Shown here: positions 52,675 through 61,834 of the stretch, one piece after another | How positions within the stretch are numbered: position 1 is the first letter of the stretch | Layout: the number at the start of each line of letters is the position of its first letter | Notes under the pieces: generated by a model | The model's input: only the letters and a program-made list of their open reading frames with translations | Told to the model about the DNA's origin: nothing | The model's database searches: none | Position numbers and translations under genes: made by a program | NCBI GenBank assembly: GCA_017428155.1 | Contig: JAFRRJ010000017.1 | Span: forward strand, 147,592 to 211,591 | Direction of reading: 5' to 3' | Source of the DNA: Clostridiales bacterium | GTDB lineage: Bacteria; Bacillota; Clostridia; Saccharofermentanales; Saccharofermentanaceae | DNA: 64,000 nucleotides

Positions 52675-54294
52675 TTATGAAAACGCAATAACGTAATTAT
52701 ATATATTTTGACCGCCTAAGCAAGAGAAAATCTCTGCTGAGGGACAAAAAGATTTGATATCAGCCGTCATGGCATCAGACAAAGCCTTATCAGAATCGTT
52801 TCCGGCAAATACCATAACTGACTCACAGTCAGTAACAGAAGGCACTGTCGGGAAGAATTTCATTAGGCAGTCCTTAAGAACTGTATCGGCACAGGTGATG
52901 ATGTCATCATCAAGAACGCCGATATAATCGCCGGCATGAACATCAACACCGTTATAGACGCCTGTCTTGTCTGATTTGGCGATGAGACCTGTATGAACGC
53001 CAACAAGAGCTTTGTTCATAGCCTTCTCGATCTCTTCGTAAGAAGCACCTGCATCGATCAAAGACAATGCAAGATAGCCTTCAGCCATAGATTTAGTGGG
53101 AACGATGTGGATTACGGCATCCTTATATACTTCCCTGACCTTCTCAGCGGTCATGATTATATTCTTGTTATTAGGGAGCAGGATAACGTGCTTAGCAGAT
53201 GCTTTCTTGCAGGCATCTACAAGATCCTGAAGAGATACGTTATCAGACTGACCGCCTCTTGCGACTTCAGTAACTCCCATATCGGCAAAGAGATCAGCAA
53301 AACCGTCACCGTCAGCAACTGCAACGATAGCAACTTCCTTTAAGTTGGCAAGGAAGGATTCATGATGCTGGATCGTCATGTTCTCGATCTTGAGCTTAAC
53401 GAACTCACCGTATCTGTGGTAGTAAGCCATGACAGATTCGGGCTTTAATGTATGAATATGAACCTTAACCTGATTGCCGTCCTTAACGAGCACTAGTGAA
53501 TTACCGAAGTCCCTCATGTCAGATCTGACGAGATCCTCATTGAAAGAAGCAGCCTTATCGTCATCAATCTGGATTATCATCTCAGTGCAGTAACCGAACT
53601 CGGCAAGACCCTTGCCGCCCATACTGACAGGAGCGCCTGATACAGGCTTTGCCACAGCGCTCTTGAATTCACTTAAGTCAACAGTAAATGTGTCATCCAA
53701 AGCTTCGAGCATACCTGTTACAAGGCATACGAAGCCCATGGCACCGGAATCCAGAACGTTATATTCCTTAAGAACCGGAAGGAGCTCAGGCGTATGCTTT
53801 AAGGATTCGGAGGCACCTTCGACGATATCCTTCATGAACTGCTCTGTAGTCGTATCTTCGTCAAGATTATCTTCGGCATTCTCCTGAGCCTCACGGCATA
53901 CAGTAAGGAAAGTGCCTTCGACGGGCTCAGCTACAGAGTTATAGGCACTCTCGGTACCTGAAAGGAATGCGGCGTATAAAGATCCGGCGTTGACTTCATC
54001 GTAGTCCTTGAAAGCCTTAAGGAATCCCTTAAGCCACTGTGAAAGGATAACACCTGAATTACCCTGTGAGCTCATGAGAGCTGCAGTGTAAAGAGTATCA
54101 AAGTCCTTGGATTCAAGATCCCTGTCCCCTATCTCAATCAATTCCTTGATGATTCCGGACATGGTCTTATCCATATTGGTTCCCGTATCACCATCCGGGA
54201 TCGGGAACACGTTCATCTCATTTAAAGTCTGTTTATTATCTAGGATCTTCTTGGCACCGCCAACAAGCATCTTTTTAAGTACCGATAATTCCAT
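52675..54294 (-). CDS. fakA: Fatty acid kinase FakA (DAK2/YloV type)
   Basis: A 539-residue kinase that phosphorylates FakB-bound fatty acids. N-terminal DhaL/DAK2 nucleotide domain with metal-binding PIPDGDTGTNM (Asp34, Asp36) and SSQGNSGVILSQWLKGF; middle and C-terminal DegV-like and EDD regions. Normal length is about 550. Flanked on the upstream side by a degV gene, and a second one lies two genes further, fitting FakA serving two FakB proteins. Confidence 0.92.
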   Translation of the reverse strand: MELSVLKKMLVGGAKKILDNKQTLNEMNVFPIPDGDTGTNMDKTMSGIIKELIEIGDRDLESKDFDTLYTAALMSSQGNSGVILSQWLKGFLKAFKDYDEVNAGSLYAAFLSGTESAYNSVAEPVEGTFLTVCREAQENAEDNLDEDTTTEQFMKDIVEGASESLKHTPELLPVLKEYNVLDSGAMGFVCLVTGMLEALDDTFTVDLSEFKSAVAKPVSGAPVSMGGKGLAEFGYCTEMIIQIDDDKAASFNEDLVRSDMRDFGNSLVLVKDGNQVKVHIHTLKPESVMAYYHRYGEFVKLKIENMTIQHHESFLANLKEVAIVAVADGDGFADLFADMGVTEVARGGQSDNVSLQDLVDACKKASAKHVILLPNNKNIIMTAEKVREVYKDAVIHIVPTKSMAEGYLALSLIDAGASYEEIEKAMNKALVGVHTGLIAKSDKTGVYNGVDVHAGDYIGVLDDDIITCADTVLKDCLMKFFPTVPSVTDCESVMVFAGNDSDKALSDAMTADIKSFCPSAEIFSCLGGQNIYNYVIAFS

Positions 54295-54315
54295 CTACCC
54301 TTATTACTACCTGCT

Positions 54316-55212
54316 TTACTTAGTATTCTCGAGCTGCTCACTCTTTGCTTTGCCTGTATAATTACATATCAATGTGCCGGGACCTACTGAAACACCTACG
54401 ATAGGTCCGATGACATACTTCTTGATATTTGCGTTAGGTATCTTGTTCCTGATCTCAAGCTCCAGAGCTTCAGCGTCAAAGAAACAGTCAGCATGACCGA
54501 TCCAGATCGTCTGCTTCTCGGGAGAGATTATATACTCTGCTATATGTTCTGCAATAGCCGTAAATGATGACTTTCTGCCCTTTACCTTCTCTATTGCGAG
54601 ATTCTGGCCCATTGTATCCGATATTATTATCGGTTTTACAGCGAAAAGATTTCCGAAGAAAGCTGAAGATGCCGTAACACGGCCCGCTTCCTTAAGATAA
54701 GACAGAGTCTCTGTCGTTGAGCACTGGTTATAGAAGAACTTATTGGCTTCTATCCATTCCTCGCATTCTTCGATAGACTTGCCGGAGGAAGCCATTCTCG
54801 CGCACTCGATAGCAAGCATACCCTGAGACATTCCGCTGATAAGAGAGTCAACACAGATGACTTTCCTGTCAGGAAAATCCTTTTTAAGCTCATCTCTTAC
54901 AACATATGCAGTCTTAACAGAGCTTGATAAAGCCGAAGAACAAGCAATATATATGACATCCTGTCCGGCGGAAAGGTGCTTTTTGAGCTTTTCTGTAAAT
55001 GTCTTTACAGATACCTGAGAGGTCTTGTATTTGACGCCGTTTCTCATGGAATCATAGAATTCATGAGAACCGATCTCATCCCAGTCAAGTGAAGCGGAAT
55101 ACTCCTTATCACCTGAAGAGAACCCCATAAGGAAATAATCGATATTATATTCCTGTCTGAGATCAGAGGTTAAATCTGAAGTTGAATCGGTAATAACATC
55201 AAAACTTGCCAT
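54316..55212 (-). CDS. DegV family fatty-acid-binding protein (FakB)
   Basis: A 298-residue EDD-fold protein. DVITDSTSDLTSDL at the N-terminus, YKTSQVSVKTFTEKL near residue 65, IACSSALSSS near 90 and VDSLISGMSQGMLAIECARM near 120 are standard segments; the Thr/Ser carboxylate contacts are kept. It presents a fatty acid to FakA. Start ATG 55212 with GGAGGG; a GTG at 55221 overlaps the previous stop. Its chain-length preference cannot be read from sequence. Confidence 0.9.
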   Translation of the reverse strand: MASFDVITDSTSDLTSDLRQEYNIDYFLMGFSSGDKEYSASLDWDEIGSHEFYDSMRNGVKYKTSQVSVKTFTEKLKKHLSAGQDVIYIACSSALSSSVKTAYVVRDELKKDFPDRKVICVDSLISGMSQGMLAIECARMASSGKSIEECEEWIEANKFFYNQCSTTETLSYLKEAGRVTASSAFFGNLFAVKPIIISDTMGQNLAIEKVKGRKSSFTAIAEHIAEYIISPEKQTIWIGHADCFFDAEALELEIRNKIPNANIKKYVIGPIVGVSVGPGTLICNYTGKAKSEQLENTK

Positions 55213-55217
55213 AAGAA

Positions 55218-56177
55218 TCACCCTCCGTAATTGATAAAATCGGTGACTGCCTTATCGTACGCCTCAAGATTCCTGATCCTTAAGTGTGAATGTGCGCCTT
55301 CATCGAACCAGACCATCTGTTTCCTTGTAGAACCGCTTGCATCGTTAATCTTATCAAAATATTTAGGGAGTGACGACACGTCCTGCCTTCCGCAGATCAT
55401 GAGCTGCGGCACCTGAACCTTCTTTATTGCTTTTAATGGTGTATACGCGAAAATGTTTATTCCGGCTATCTTCTTAAAAAGGATTCCCATCTGAAAGCAG
55501 ACAGGGAAAGTAGGCTTTCCGAGATTCTTTGTCCTCTGCTTCAATACGTTATAGAAGGATACAAAAGGACCTTCCAGAACGATGGCATCAAGATAAGGAT
55601 TGTGCTCGGCAGCGACATAGATAGCTGCAACAGAACCGATGCAAATGCCGTGGATGACAAAGTGAGAGATACCGAACTGCTCATGAACAGCATTGATCCA
55701 GGAATCAACATCCCTGCCTTCGAGCATACCGGCACCTGTGGTCTTGCCCTCACTTAAGCCGGCAGCTCTGGGATCTACGACAATGATGTTGTAGTTGTTC
55801 TTCTGATAGAGATCAGCAAAGTAATAGCAATACTTACATGTCTCTGCCCTGCCGGCCATAATAAGGCAGGCTTTGTCATGACCGAAGTCGAAGTATTCGC
55901 CCTTCATCTTAAGGCCGTCGAACGAAGTCATCTCGATCTCTTTCATGTAGGAGGCATTCTCATTGCCCCACTTCATTCCGGTATCGAACATGACAGTATG
56001 CTCGGCATTCTCGGGTGCGGAATTACCGCGGGCCCATTTATCTTTGGACTCGCGGATAAACATATTCGTATATTGCTTTTTGGCGATCTTCATGCAGAAG
56101 ATCCACAGGTAGACAAAGCCGCCTATCAAAAGCAACGCCATAACAATAGGAATAAGGTACTTAACTAATCCGAACAT
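55218..56177 (-). CDS. Membrane-anchored alpha/beta hydrolase with Cys nucleophile
   Basis: A 319-residue protein with an N-terminal transmembrane segment (IPIVMALLLIGGFVYLWIF) and an alpha/beta hydrolase domain. The elbow reads VIHGICIGSVAA, so the nucleophile position near residue 168 is Cys, not Ser. Asp in MICGRQDVSS near 265 and His in DEGAHSHLRI near 300 complete a Cys-His-Asp triad, as in dienelactone hydrolases. A thioester or acyl-transfer role is a fair guess given the lipid genes on both sides. Its start overlaps the next DegV gene's stop. Confidence 0.82.
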   Translation of the reverse strand: MFGLVKYLIPIVMALLLIGGFVYLWIFCMKIAKKQYTNMFIRESKDKWARGNSAPENAEHTVMFDTGMKWGNENASYMKEIEMTSFDGLKMKGEYFDFGHDKACLIMAGRAETCKYCYYFADLYQKNNYNIIVVDPRAAGLSEGKTTGAGMLEGRDVDSWINAVHEQFGISHFVIHGICIGSVAAIYVAAEHNPYLDAIVLEGPFVSFYNVLKQRTKNLGKPTFPVCFQMGILFKKIAGINIFAYTPLKAIKKVQVPQLMICGRQDVSSLPKYFDKINDASGSTRKQMVWFDEGAHSHLRIRNLEAYDKAVTDFINYGG

Positions 56178-57106
56178 CAGAGCTTAGCCTTGATCTCCTC
56201 TAAGATCTTGGTCTCTTCAACAAGACCTTCAGAGATCTCCTTGCCCATGTAGAAAGTAACTACCATGCCGGGGCCGATGGAAGATCCGTTAGCCATATTA
56301 ACTGTTGTAGGAATGATCTCTGCTGAAGGGAACTCTTCCTTGATGAGCTCCTGGAGCTGGAGCCACTGAGCCTTACGGAATGTGTGAGATACGAAGATCC
56401 TCTTGGGCTCAGGCTCGATAGTAGCCTTCATGTATTCGATCATGGCTGTAAAGAGCTTCTTATAACCTGTAACCTTTGTGATGATCTGGTTCATACCGTC
56501 ACGGTTGAACTCAGCGATAGGCTTGATGTTGATGAGTGAACCCATGAATGCGGATACATTGGAGCAGCGGCCCATCTTAGCAAGGAACTTAAGGTCATCG
56601 ACTGTACCTGTCTGACGGCACTTCTGCTTGTTGTTCTCGAGCCACTCAGCGACTTCGTCAATAGACTTGCCGGCCTTCTTCATATCACCTGCGATGGATA
56701 CGAGGAGACCGTCACCGCCGGAATAACGGAGTGAGTCAACAACGATGATCTTTCTCTCAGGATACTTCTCCTGAAGGTTTGCAGCTGCCTTACGGCACAT
56801 ATCATATGTATTTGAAAGAGCATGAGAAAGCGAGATATTGAGGATATCCTTACCTTCCTTGAGATACTTCTCGAAGAATGCTTCCTGGACCTCAATGTTC
56901 TTGATACCTGTGGTATACATTGAATCCTTTGACATGCTTGTATAGAAATCCTGAGGTGAGATACTCTCCCAGTCAAGCGTTGAATCCTCGGTATGTCCGT
57001 CCGGGAAAGTGATATTTCCGGGAAGGTAATCATCTACACCGAATCTTTCTCTTAGATCCTTTGTAAGGTCTGTTGAGCTGTCTGTGAGAAGTACATAATC
57101 AGCCAT
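56177..57106 (-). CDS. DegV family fatty-acid-binding protein (second FakB)
   Basis: A 309-residue paralog of the protein at 54316. LLTDSSTDLTKDL, YTTGIKNIEVQEAFF, ISLSHALSNTYDMC and VDSLRYSGGDGLLVSIAGDM are the matching segments; a carboxylate-binding site is retained. Two FakB proteins with different acyl preferences are usual in Firmicutes. One-base overlap with the Cys hydrolase gene; 27 nt after the carrier protein gene. Confidence 0.9.
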   Translation of the reverse strand: MADYVLLTDSSTDLTKDLRERFGVDDYLPGNITFPDGHTEDSTLDWESISPQDFYTSMSKDSMYTTGIKNIEVQEAFFEKYLKEGKDILNISLSHALSNTYDMCRKAAANLQEKYPERKIIVVDSLRYSGGDGLLVSIAGDMKKAGKSIDEVAEWLENNKQKCRQTGTVDDLKFLAKMGRCSNVSAFMGSLINIKPIAEFNRDGMNQIITKVTGYKKLFTAMIEYMKATIEPEPKRIFVSHTFRKAQWLQLQELIKEEFPSAEIIPTTVNMANGSSIGPGMVVTFYMGKEISEGLVEETKILEEIKAKL

Positions 57107-57133
57107 TTTTTAATTCTCCTTATATATAAATAA

Positions 57134-57382
57134 TTATTTTGAAGACTCTATCATATTAACTACATCGCCTACGGTCTTCAAAGTGAAGTTGCCGTCCATA
57201 GGCAATGAGATATTCATTCTGCTCTCAATATTCATGAGGATAACCACAAAAGAAAGAGAATCGATCCCAATCTCCTTAAGATCGGAATCAAGCGTGATAG
57301 ACTCGAGCGGAACATCAAATGTTCTGTTCATCGTCTTATAAGTATCACAGATTATGGAATATAATTCCGAGATCATTTCCAT
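57134..57382 (-). CDS. Acyl carrier protein
   Basis: An 82-residue acidic four-helix carrier. The phosphopantetheine attachment site is Ser42 in IGIDSLSFVVILMNIE. The flanking acidic helix (LDSDLKEIGID) and a C-terminal helix (TVGDVVNMIE) are typical. It is embedded in a lipid/acyltransferase operon, not next to fab genes, so it is probably a dedicated carrier, not the housekeeping AcpP. Three nt after the acyltransferase gene. Confidence 0.93.
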   Translation of the reverse strand: MEMISELYSIICDTYKTMNRTFDVPLESITLDSDLKEIGIDSLSFVVILMNIESRMNISLPMDGNFTLKTVGDVVNMIESSK

Positions 57383-57385
57383 ATC

Positions 57386-58777
57386 CTAATTCCCGCCCTT
57401 TGCATTCCTGGCCTCTTCTATCTCCTGGCTTATAGCGGCAAGATTCTTCTTCATCTGAGCTCTTACCTGCCTGATATAAGCGTTCATCTGAGGCTTGGTC
57501 TCGGAGATAGCCTGTTTCTTAAGAGAATAAAGCGCTTCACGCATTATTTCATTGGCTTTCTCTATCGAATCATTATCTGTTACCAGCCCTGCTTTGTCAA
57601 ATTCAAGAGGATCTCCGACAACGAACTTTGTGGGCTTGAACATCTTATATGAAGTGTGGATATATACAGGGACTACAGGCACATGAGTATAAAGTGATAA
57701 CATGGCAGGTCCCTTCATGAATTCAAGGAACTCATCGTCATAGTTCATATGACCTTCCGGGAAGATAATAAAGGGCTCGTGGTTCTTCAAGCCAACCATC
57801 ATGGTCTTTAATGAAGGCCAGTCGAATCCGGATCGGTCTAATAATACGCATCCCATGGCCTTCTCGAAAAATCCCCACGACTTATTAACTTCAGCAACGT
57901 CCTTTGCCGCAAGGCTCCTGCAGTATACTCTGCGGAAGACATAATAAAGCAAAGCTGAATCGATCCACCACGAATGATTGGATACTATGATCATGCCCTT
58001 ATCCATGAACCTCGTTCCGCGCGCAAGATCTCCGCCATAAGTGATCCTGGTCCTCATGAGGATCTTGATTCCGGGAAGAGCCGTATACTTCATGAAGTTA
58101 TAAAGGAATCCGGCATACTTGGGGCGCTTAAGCTTCTGACCGTCAGCGATCATGAAGTTCTTAAGATAGAACTGTCTGTATGTCTCAGATCGTGCCTGAA
58201 GATCTGAGGTAAATGCTGCAGCCCTGTCAGCTAATGAATCAAGGCCTTCCCTGCACATATATGTATCAGGATACATAAGGCTTCCGATAAACATCAGGTC
58301 GCGCTTGCCCGGGCCGATTCGGCCATTATGGAATACAGGAACGATCGGAACACCTGAACTTAAGGAAATCAATGCAGCTGCCTGCTTATACTCTAATAAC
58401 TTTCCTTCCGTCTCAATATGTCCTTCAGGGAATACAAGTACTGAATGTCCTTTTGCCAATACTTCAACTGCACGGTTAACTGCATCCATATTGCCGGTTA
58501 CAGAATCAACTCTGATAACACCCATAGCCTTAAGAAGGAATGTGAGCACCGGATTATAAGCATAGAACTGCGCTCCTACCAGGACATGAATACGCCTGAA
58601 AGGAAATGCCAGCAATGCCTCGACATAGTCAAGGAATGCGGTATGGTTCATGCAAATGATAAGAGGTCCCTTGTATTTCTCCTTCTTGTTCCTTCTAAGA
58701 AAAATCTTCTTTATAGGGAATATGATCAATGCAGGAATTATGCTGTTTAAGATAAGGAGCCAGCGGATAAGGAACAT
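57386..58777 (-). CDS. Tandem two-domain PlsC-type acyltransferase
   Basis: A 463-residue protein containing two LPLAT (PlsC) domains in one chain. Domain 1: H45-TAFL-D50 with VFPEGHIETEG near residue 115. Domain 2: H268-SWWI-D273 with IFPEGHMNYDD near 325. Both keep the HX4D and FPEGH motifs, so both look active. An N-terminal hydrophobic stretch (residues 1-20) anchors it. Acylates glycerol-phosphate or another acceptor at two positions or uses two acyl donors. Start overlaps the ligase stop by one base. Confidence 0.92.
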   Translation of the reverse strand: MFLIRWLLILNSIIPALIIFPIKKIFLRRNKKEKYKGPLIICMNHTAFLDYVEALLAFPFRRIHVLVGAQFYAYNPVLTFLLKAMGVIRVDSVTGNMDAVNRAVEVLAKGHSVLVFPEGHIETEGKLLEYKQAAALISLSSGVPIVPVFHNGRIGPGKRDLMFIGSLMYPDTYMCREGLDSLADRAAAFTSDLQARSETYRQFYLKNFMIADGQKLKRPKYAGFLYNFMKYTALPGIKILMRTRITYGGDLARGTRFMDKGMIIVSNHSWWIDSALLYYVFRRVYCRSLAAKDVAEVNKSWGFFEKAMGCVLLDRSGFDWPSLKTMMVGLKNHEPFIIFPEGHMNYDDEFLEFMKGPAMLSLYTHVPVVPVYIHTSYKMFKPTKFVVGDPLEFDKAGLVTDNDSIEKANEIMREALYSLKKQAISETKPQMNAYIRQVRAQMKKNLAAISQEIEEARNAKGGN

Positions 58778-60723
58778 CAGGATTCACGCTCCTTATTCTG
58801 TTCGATCAGATAATCGGCAATTGCCATAGGCGTGATCAAAGGAGTCTCCGTCATGCTTATCGGTTTGCCGCACACTTCAGAAACTCTTGATAAAAGTTCC
58901 ACATACTGCATAGAGTCGCCGCCAAGCGATATGAAGTTCGATGTCTCCGTTATGGTGGAACGTTCGATATTAAGGATCTCGGCAAAAACATCACATACCT
59001 TGCCAATAAGCTCAGTATATTCTGCAGTTCTTATTCTGGTGACCTCTTCATCAGTGGGTCTTGTGCATTCGGTAGCAAAGAGCGAACCATTTTCGAGCGC
59101 TGAAGCAAGAGCCTTGCGGTCAATGCCTTTGAAATTCTCAGGCATAGTGCCGATAAGATTTAAGACCTTAACAGGTCTTTCGGACATCGTGAGAGCATCG
59201 ATAGAGACAAACACGCTCTTAAGCGATGAAGCTTTCTCGAATGCGCCCATCGTACCGTCATCAGACAGTACAAGTACCATCTCCTTGGATGAAGCACCGT
59301 TTACCTGAGCGTAGATCATTGCGGCAGCCGTAAATGAACCTTTGGCTATCACTGATTCGATCTGCTCAGGAGAGATATTCTCACCGTTAGATCCAATAAT
59401 AACGTCATCAAGGCGTCCTACTATATGAAGACGACCGGTGGAATCAATATTTACAAGATCGTTTGTAGGATAGTAATCAGGTTCAAAAGAAGTGAACTTC
59501 CCGTCCACATAGAGACCGTTCATCGAGTGATCCTTAGGGATAAGGAGCTCTCCTGAATCACTAATCTTATATGCAACATTGCTGAAGATCTTACCCGTAC
59601 TCGTGCCGCAGCGGAACTGAGCCTTGCGTGACAATTCAACGCTAATGACACCACATTCAGTAAGACCGTAGCCTGCATAGATCGAATAACCGAGTCCGTT
59701 TAAGACTTCCAAAGTGCGGGGCGATATAAATCCGCCGCCCGATATAAGGAATGTAGCCTTCTCGCCCAAAAGCTGACGGCGTACTTTCTTAAACAGAACT
59801 TTGCGGACAAATACGGGTCCTAATAAAGGGAATATGTTCTGGATCTTATTAGAGAACTTTATAGCCTTATTGAACTTCTCTGTCTTCCCCTGCTTTGCAA
59901 CTTCACGCTCAAGTGATGCGACAGTCTTGTTCCATACAAGAGGAATAGCAAAGAAATGCGTAACACCAATACGTTTGCAGACATACTGGATGCTCTGTGC
60001 ATCATACTTCGGCAGGAACACAAATCCGCGGCCGAAGAACATGAACCACATCAAAGTCGCGATAAGACCGAAGATGTGATAGAACGGCAGGAAAGCCAGA
60101 TTATGTATATCGAGTTTGGCATTGTACTGGATCGACTGATTAGATCTTACGATCTCCTCGCTCATCTCGACCTGAAGGCATATAGTCTTGCCGCTGTGGG
60201 ATATTATCTTGGGCTTTGATGTAGAACCTGAAGTAATCAGCACGATCTCATCAGCCCAGTCAGCCATAGAGGAAGTAAACTTGACTCCCTTGCCGCACTC
60301 AAGAAGATCAGCGACTGTGATGGACCTGTCTACTCTGGGATCCTCTGATACAACGAATACAGGATCCATATCAGCGATTATCTCGTTAGTAATGCCGATA
60401 TTATGACGTGTATTAAGGAGTATGGGCTTAAAGCCTGCCTGCAAAAGCCCCCAGAACAGAGCGACCCAGTCAGCCGAATTCTCAAGGAAGATACCGGCAA
60501 ACTTAGTATTGCCGCCTGCACCGTATTTAATTGCCGCACTCGAGAACTCATCCACCCTGTCATACAGTTCATAGTAAGACATCTGCCGGATCTGGCCGTC
60601 TTCAAGCCATTCACCGAATCTCTCACTCGTAAATCTGTTCTTTATAATCTTATAGATCGATTCGAATGTCTGCGGAGCTTCTTTAAGCGCAGCAATATTC
60701 TCAGTTACAATACGAGAAACCAT
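58777..60723 (-). CDS. Acyl-AMP ligase with C-terminal carrier domain
   Basis: A 648-residue protein. Residues 1 to about 530: AMP-forming ligase with VLITSGSTSKPKIISHSGKT, YAGYGLTECGV, and DVIIGSNGENISPEQIE. The last 80 residues form a carrier domain with the Ser in FISLGGDSMQYVELLSR. The C-terminal catalytic Lys subdomain of the ligase appears shortened. The layout is that of a nonribosomal-peptide or fatty-acyl-AMP ligase loading its own carrier. Substrate unknown; the following operon genes suggest a fatty acid. Confidence 0.9.
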   Translation of the reverse strand: MVSRIVTENIAALKEAPQTFESIYKIIKNRFTSERFGEWLEDGQIRQMSYYELYDRVDEFSSAAIKYGAGGNTKFAGIFLENSADWVALFWGLLQAGFKPILLNTRHNIGITNEIIADMDPVFVVSEDPRVDRSITVADLLECGKGVKFTSSMADWADEIVLITSGSTSKPKIISHSGKTICLQVEMSEEIVRSNQSIQYNAKLDIHNLAFLPFYHIFGLIATLMWFMFFGRGFVFLPKYDAQSIQYVCKRIGVTHFFAIPLVWNKTVASLEREVAKQGKTEKFNKAIKFSNKIQNIFPLLGPVFVRKVLFKKVRRQLLGEKATFLISGGGFISPRTLEVLNGLGYSIYAGYGLTECGVISVELSRKAQFRCGTSTGKIFSNVAYKISDSGELLIPKDHSMNGLYVDGKFTSFEPDYYPTNDLVNIDSTGRLHIVGRLDDVIIGSNGENISPEQIESVIAKGSFTAAAMIYAQVNGASSKEMVLVLSDDGTMGAFEKASSLKSVFVSIDALTMSERPVKVLNLIGTMPENFKGIDRKALASALENGSLFATECTRPTDEEVTRIRTAEYTELIGKVCDVFAEILNIERSTITETSNFISLGGDSMQYVELLSRVSEVCGKPISMTETPLITPMAIADYLIEQNKERES

Positions 60724-60729
60724 CTTCCC

Positions 60730-61833
60730 TTACATTCCCCATACCTTTCTTACTTGATCGCACATCTCAAGGAGCGCAGCCTGTGCCTGAGGCAAAATAC
60801 CGAAGTAATCAAGAAATGCATGCGTTACGCCGCGGTATCTGATGTGCTTATTAGGAATACCGGCCTTATCGAGCAGTCTTGAATAGTATTCAGCCTGTAC
60901 ACGGAGTCCGTCGTATTCAGCCGTGAATATCCCCGTAAAAGGCATTCCTGAGAGATCTGCATAGATCGGACTTACATCCGGCTTGCACTTGACCTCATCG
61001 TAATGACCGCCCGAATAAGCGAGCAGAATATTTGCCATAAGTTCGTTATTGCCCTGTCCGTCAGCTCTTCCAAGCTGCAAACGTGAGGTTATAAGCTCCT
61101 TTTGCTCATCAGAGATGTCATACATAGAGATATCCCAATCGTAGAGCTTATCCTGAGAATAAAGATCAACACAGGGATAGAACAATCCGGCATAGCTGAC
61201 TTTTGCCTCTGACTTGTTATCAAGGAGCGACGCCAGGACCAGATTGCCGCCTGAACTGTCACCAAAAAGGCCAATATGTGCTGCATCAACACCAAGAGAT
61301 GAAGCATTTGTGTAAATATGCTCTATAGAAGCACAAACATCCTCAATTGCTGCCGGATAAGGATTCTCAGGAGCGAGGCTGTAATCTACGTTAAAGACTC
61401 TGCATCCCAAATTCTCAGCGACATAACGGCATGGCTCCTGATAGAAAGCAGCCTTTGAAGCCATAAAAGAACCGCCGTGGATATAAAGCATCGCAGGAAG
61501 CACGGAAGAAGCTGAATCGGCAGGACTGTAGCAGTAAAGATCAACAGATCTGCCGTTAACATTAAGTGTCTCACAGGATACAGATACATCCGTCTTGCAC
61601 ATATCAAGACAATAAGTCTTTGTAACCTGTCTCATTCCTTCGATTGAGAACTTTACAGGAGCAGACTTCTGGAAAGCATAGATTGCACTTCTTATGAAGT
61701 ATTCTCTGGGATCCATCTTACCTGTCCCGTCTCCGTCAGGTACGGGCTTTATCTCGATCTCCTGAGCACCGGTATTAATCACTTCACCTGATGTCAGGAT
61801 CTTCTCAACCAATTCAAAATCACATTTATTCAT
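60730..61833 (-). CDS. Alpha/beta hydrolase, hormone-sensitive lipase family
   Basis: A 367-residue esterase-like protein with HGGSF (oxyanion hole) near residue 120, nucleophile Ser in GLFGDSSGGNLVLAS near 190, Asp in TAEYDGLRVQAE near 310 and His in YRGVTHAFLDYFG near 340. The triad is complete, so ester or amide hydrolysis, or acyl transfer in the reverse sense, is expected. No signal peptide. It lies between the GT2 and the ligase in the lipid operon. Confidence 0.88.
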   Translation of the reverse strand: MNKCDFELVEKILTSGEVINTGAQEIEIKPVPDGDGTGKMDPREYFIRSAIYAFQKSAPVKFSIEGMRQVTKTYCLDMCKTDVSVSCETLNVNGRSVDLYCYSPADSASSVLPAMLYIHGGSFMASKAAFYQEPCRYVAENLGCRVFNVDYSLAPENPYPAAIEDVCASIEHIYTNASSLGVDAAHIGLFGDSSGGNLVLASLLDNKSEAKVSYAGLFYPCVDLYSQDKLYDWDISMYDISDEQKELITSRLQLGRADGQGNNELMANILLAYSGGHYDEVKCKPDVSPIYADLSGMPFTGIFTAEYDGLRVQAEYYSRLLDKAGIPNKHIRYRGVTHAFLDYFGILPQAQAALLEMCDQVRKVWGM

Positions 61834-61834
61834 T

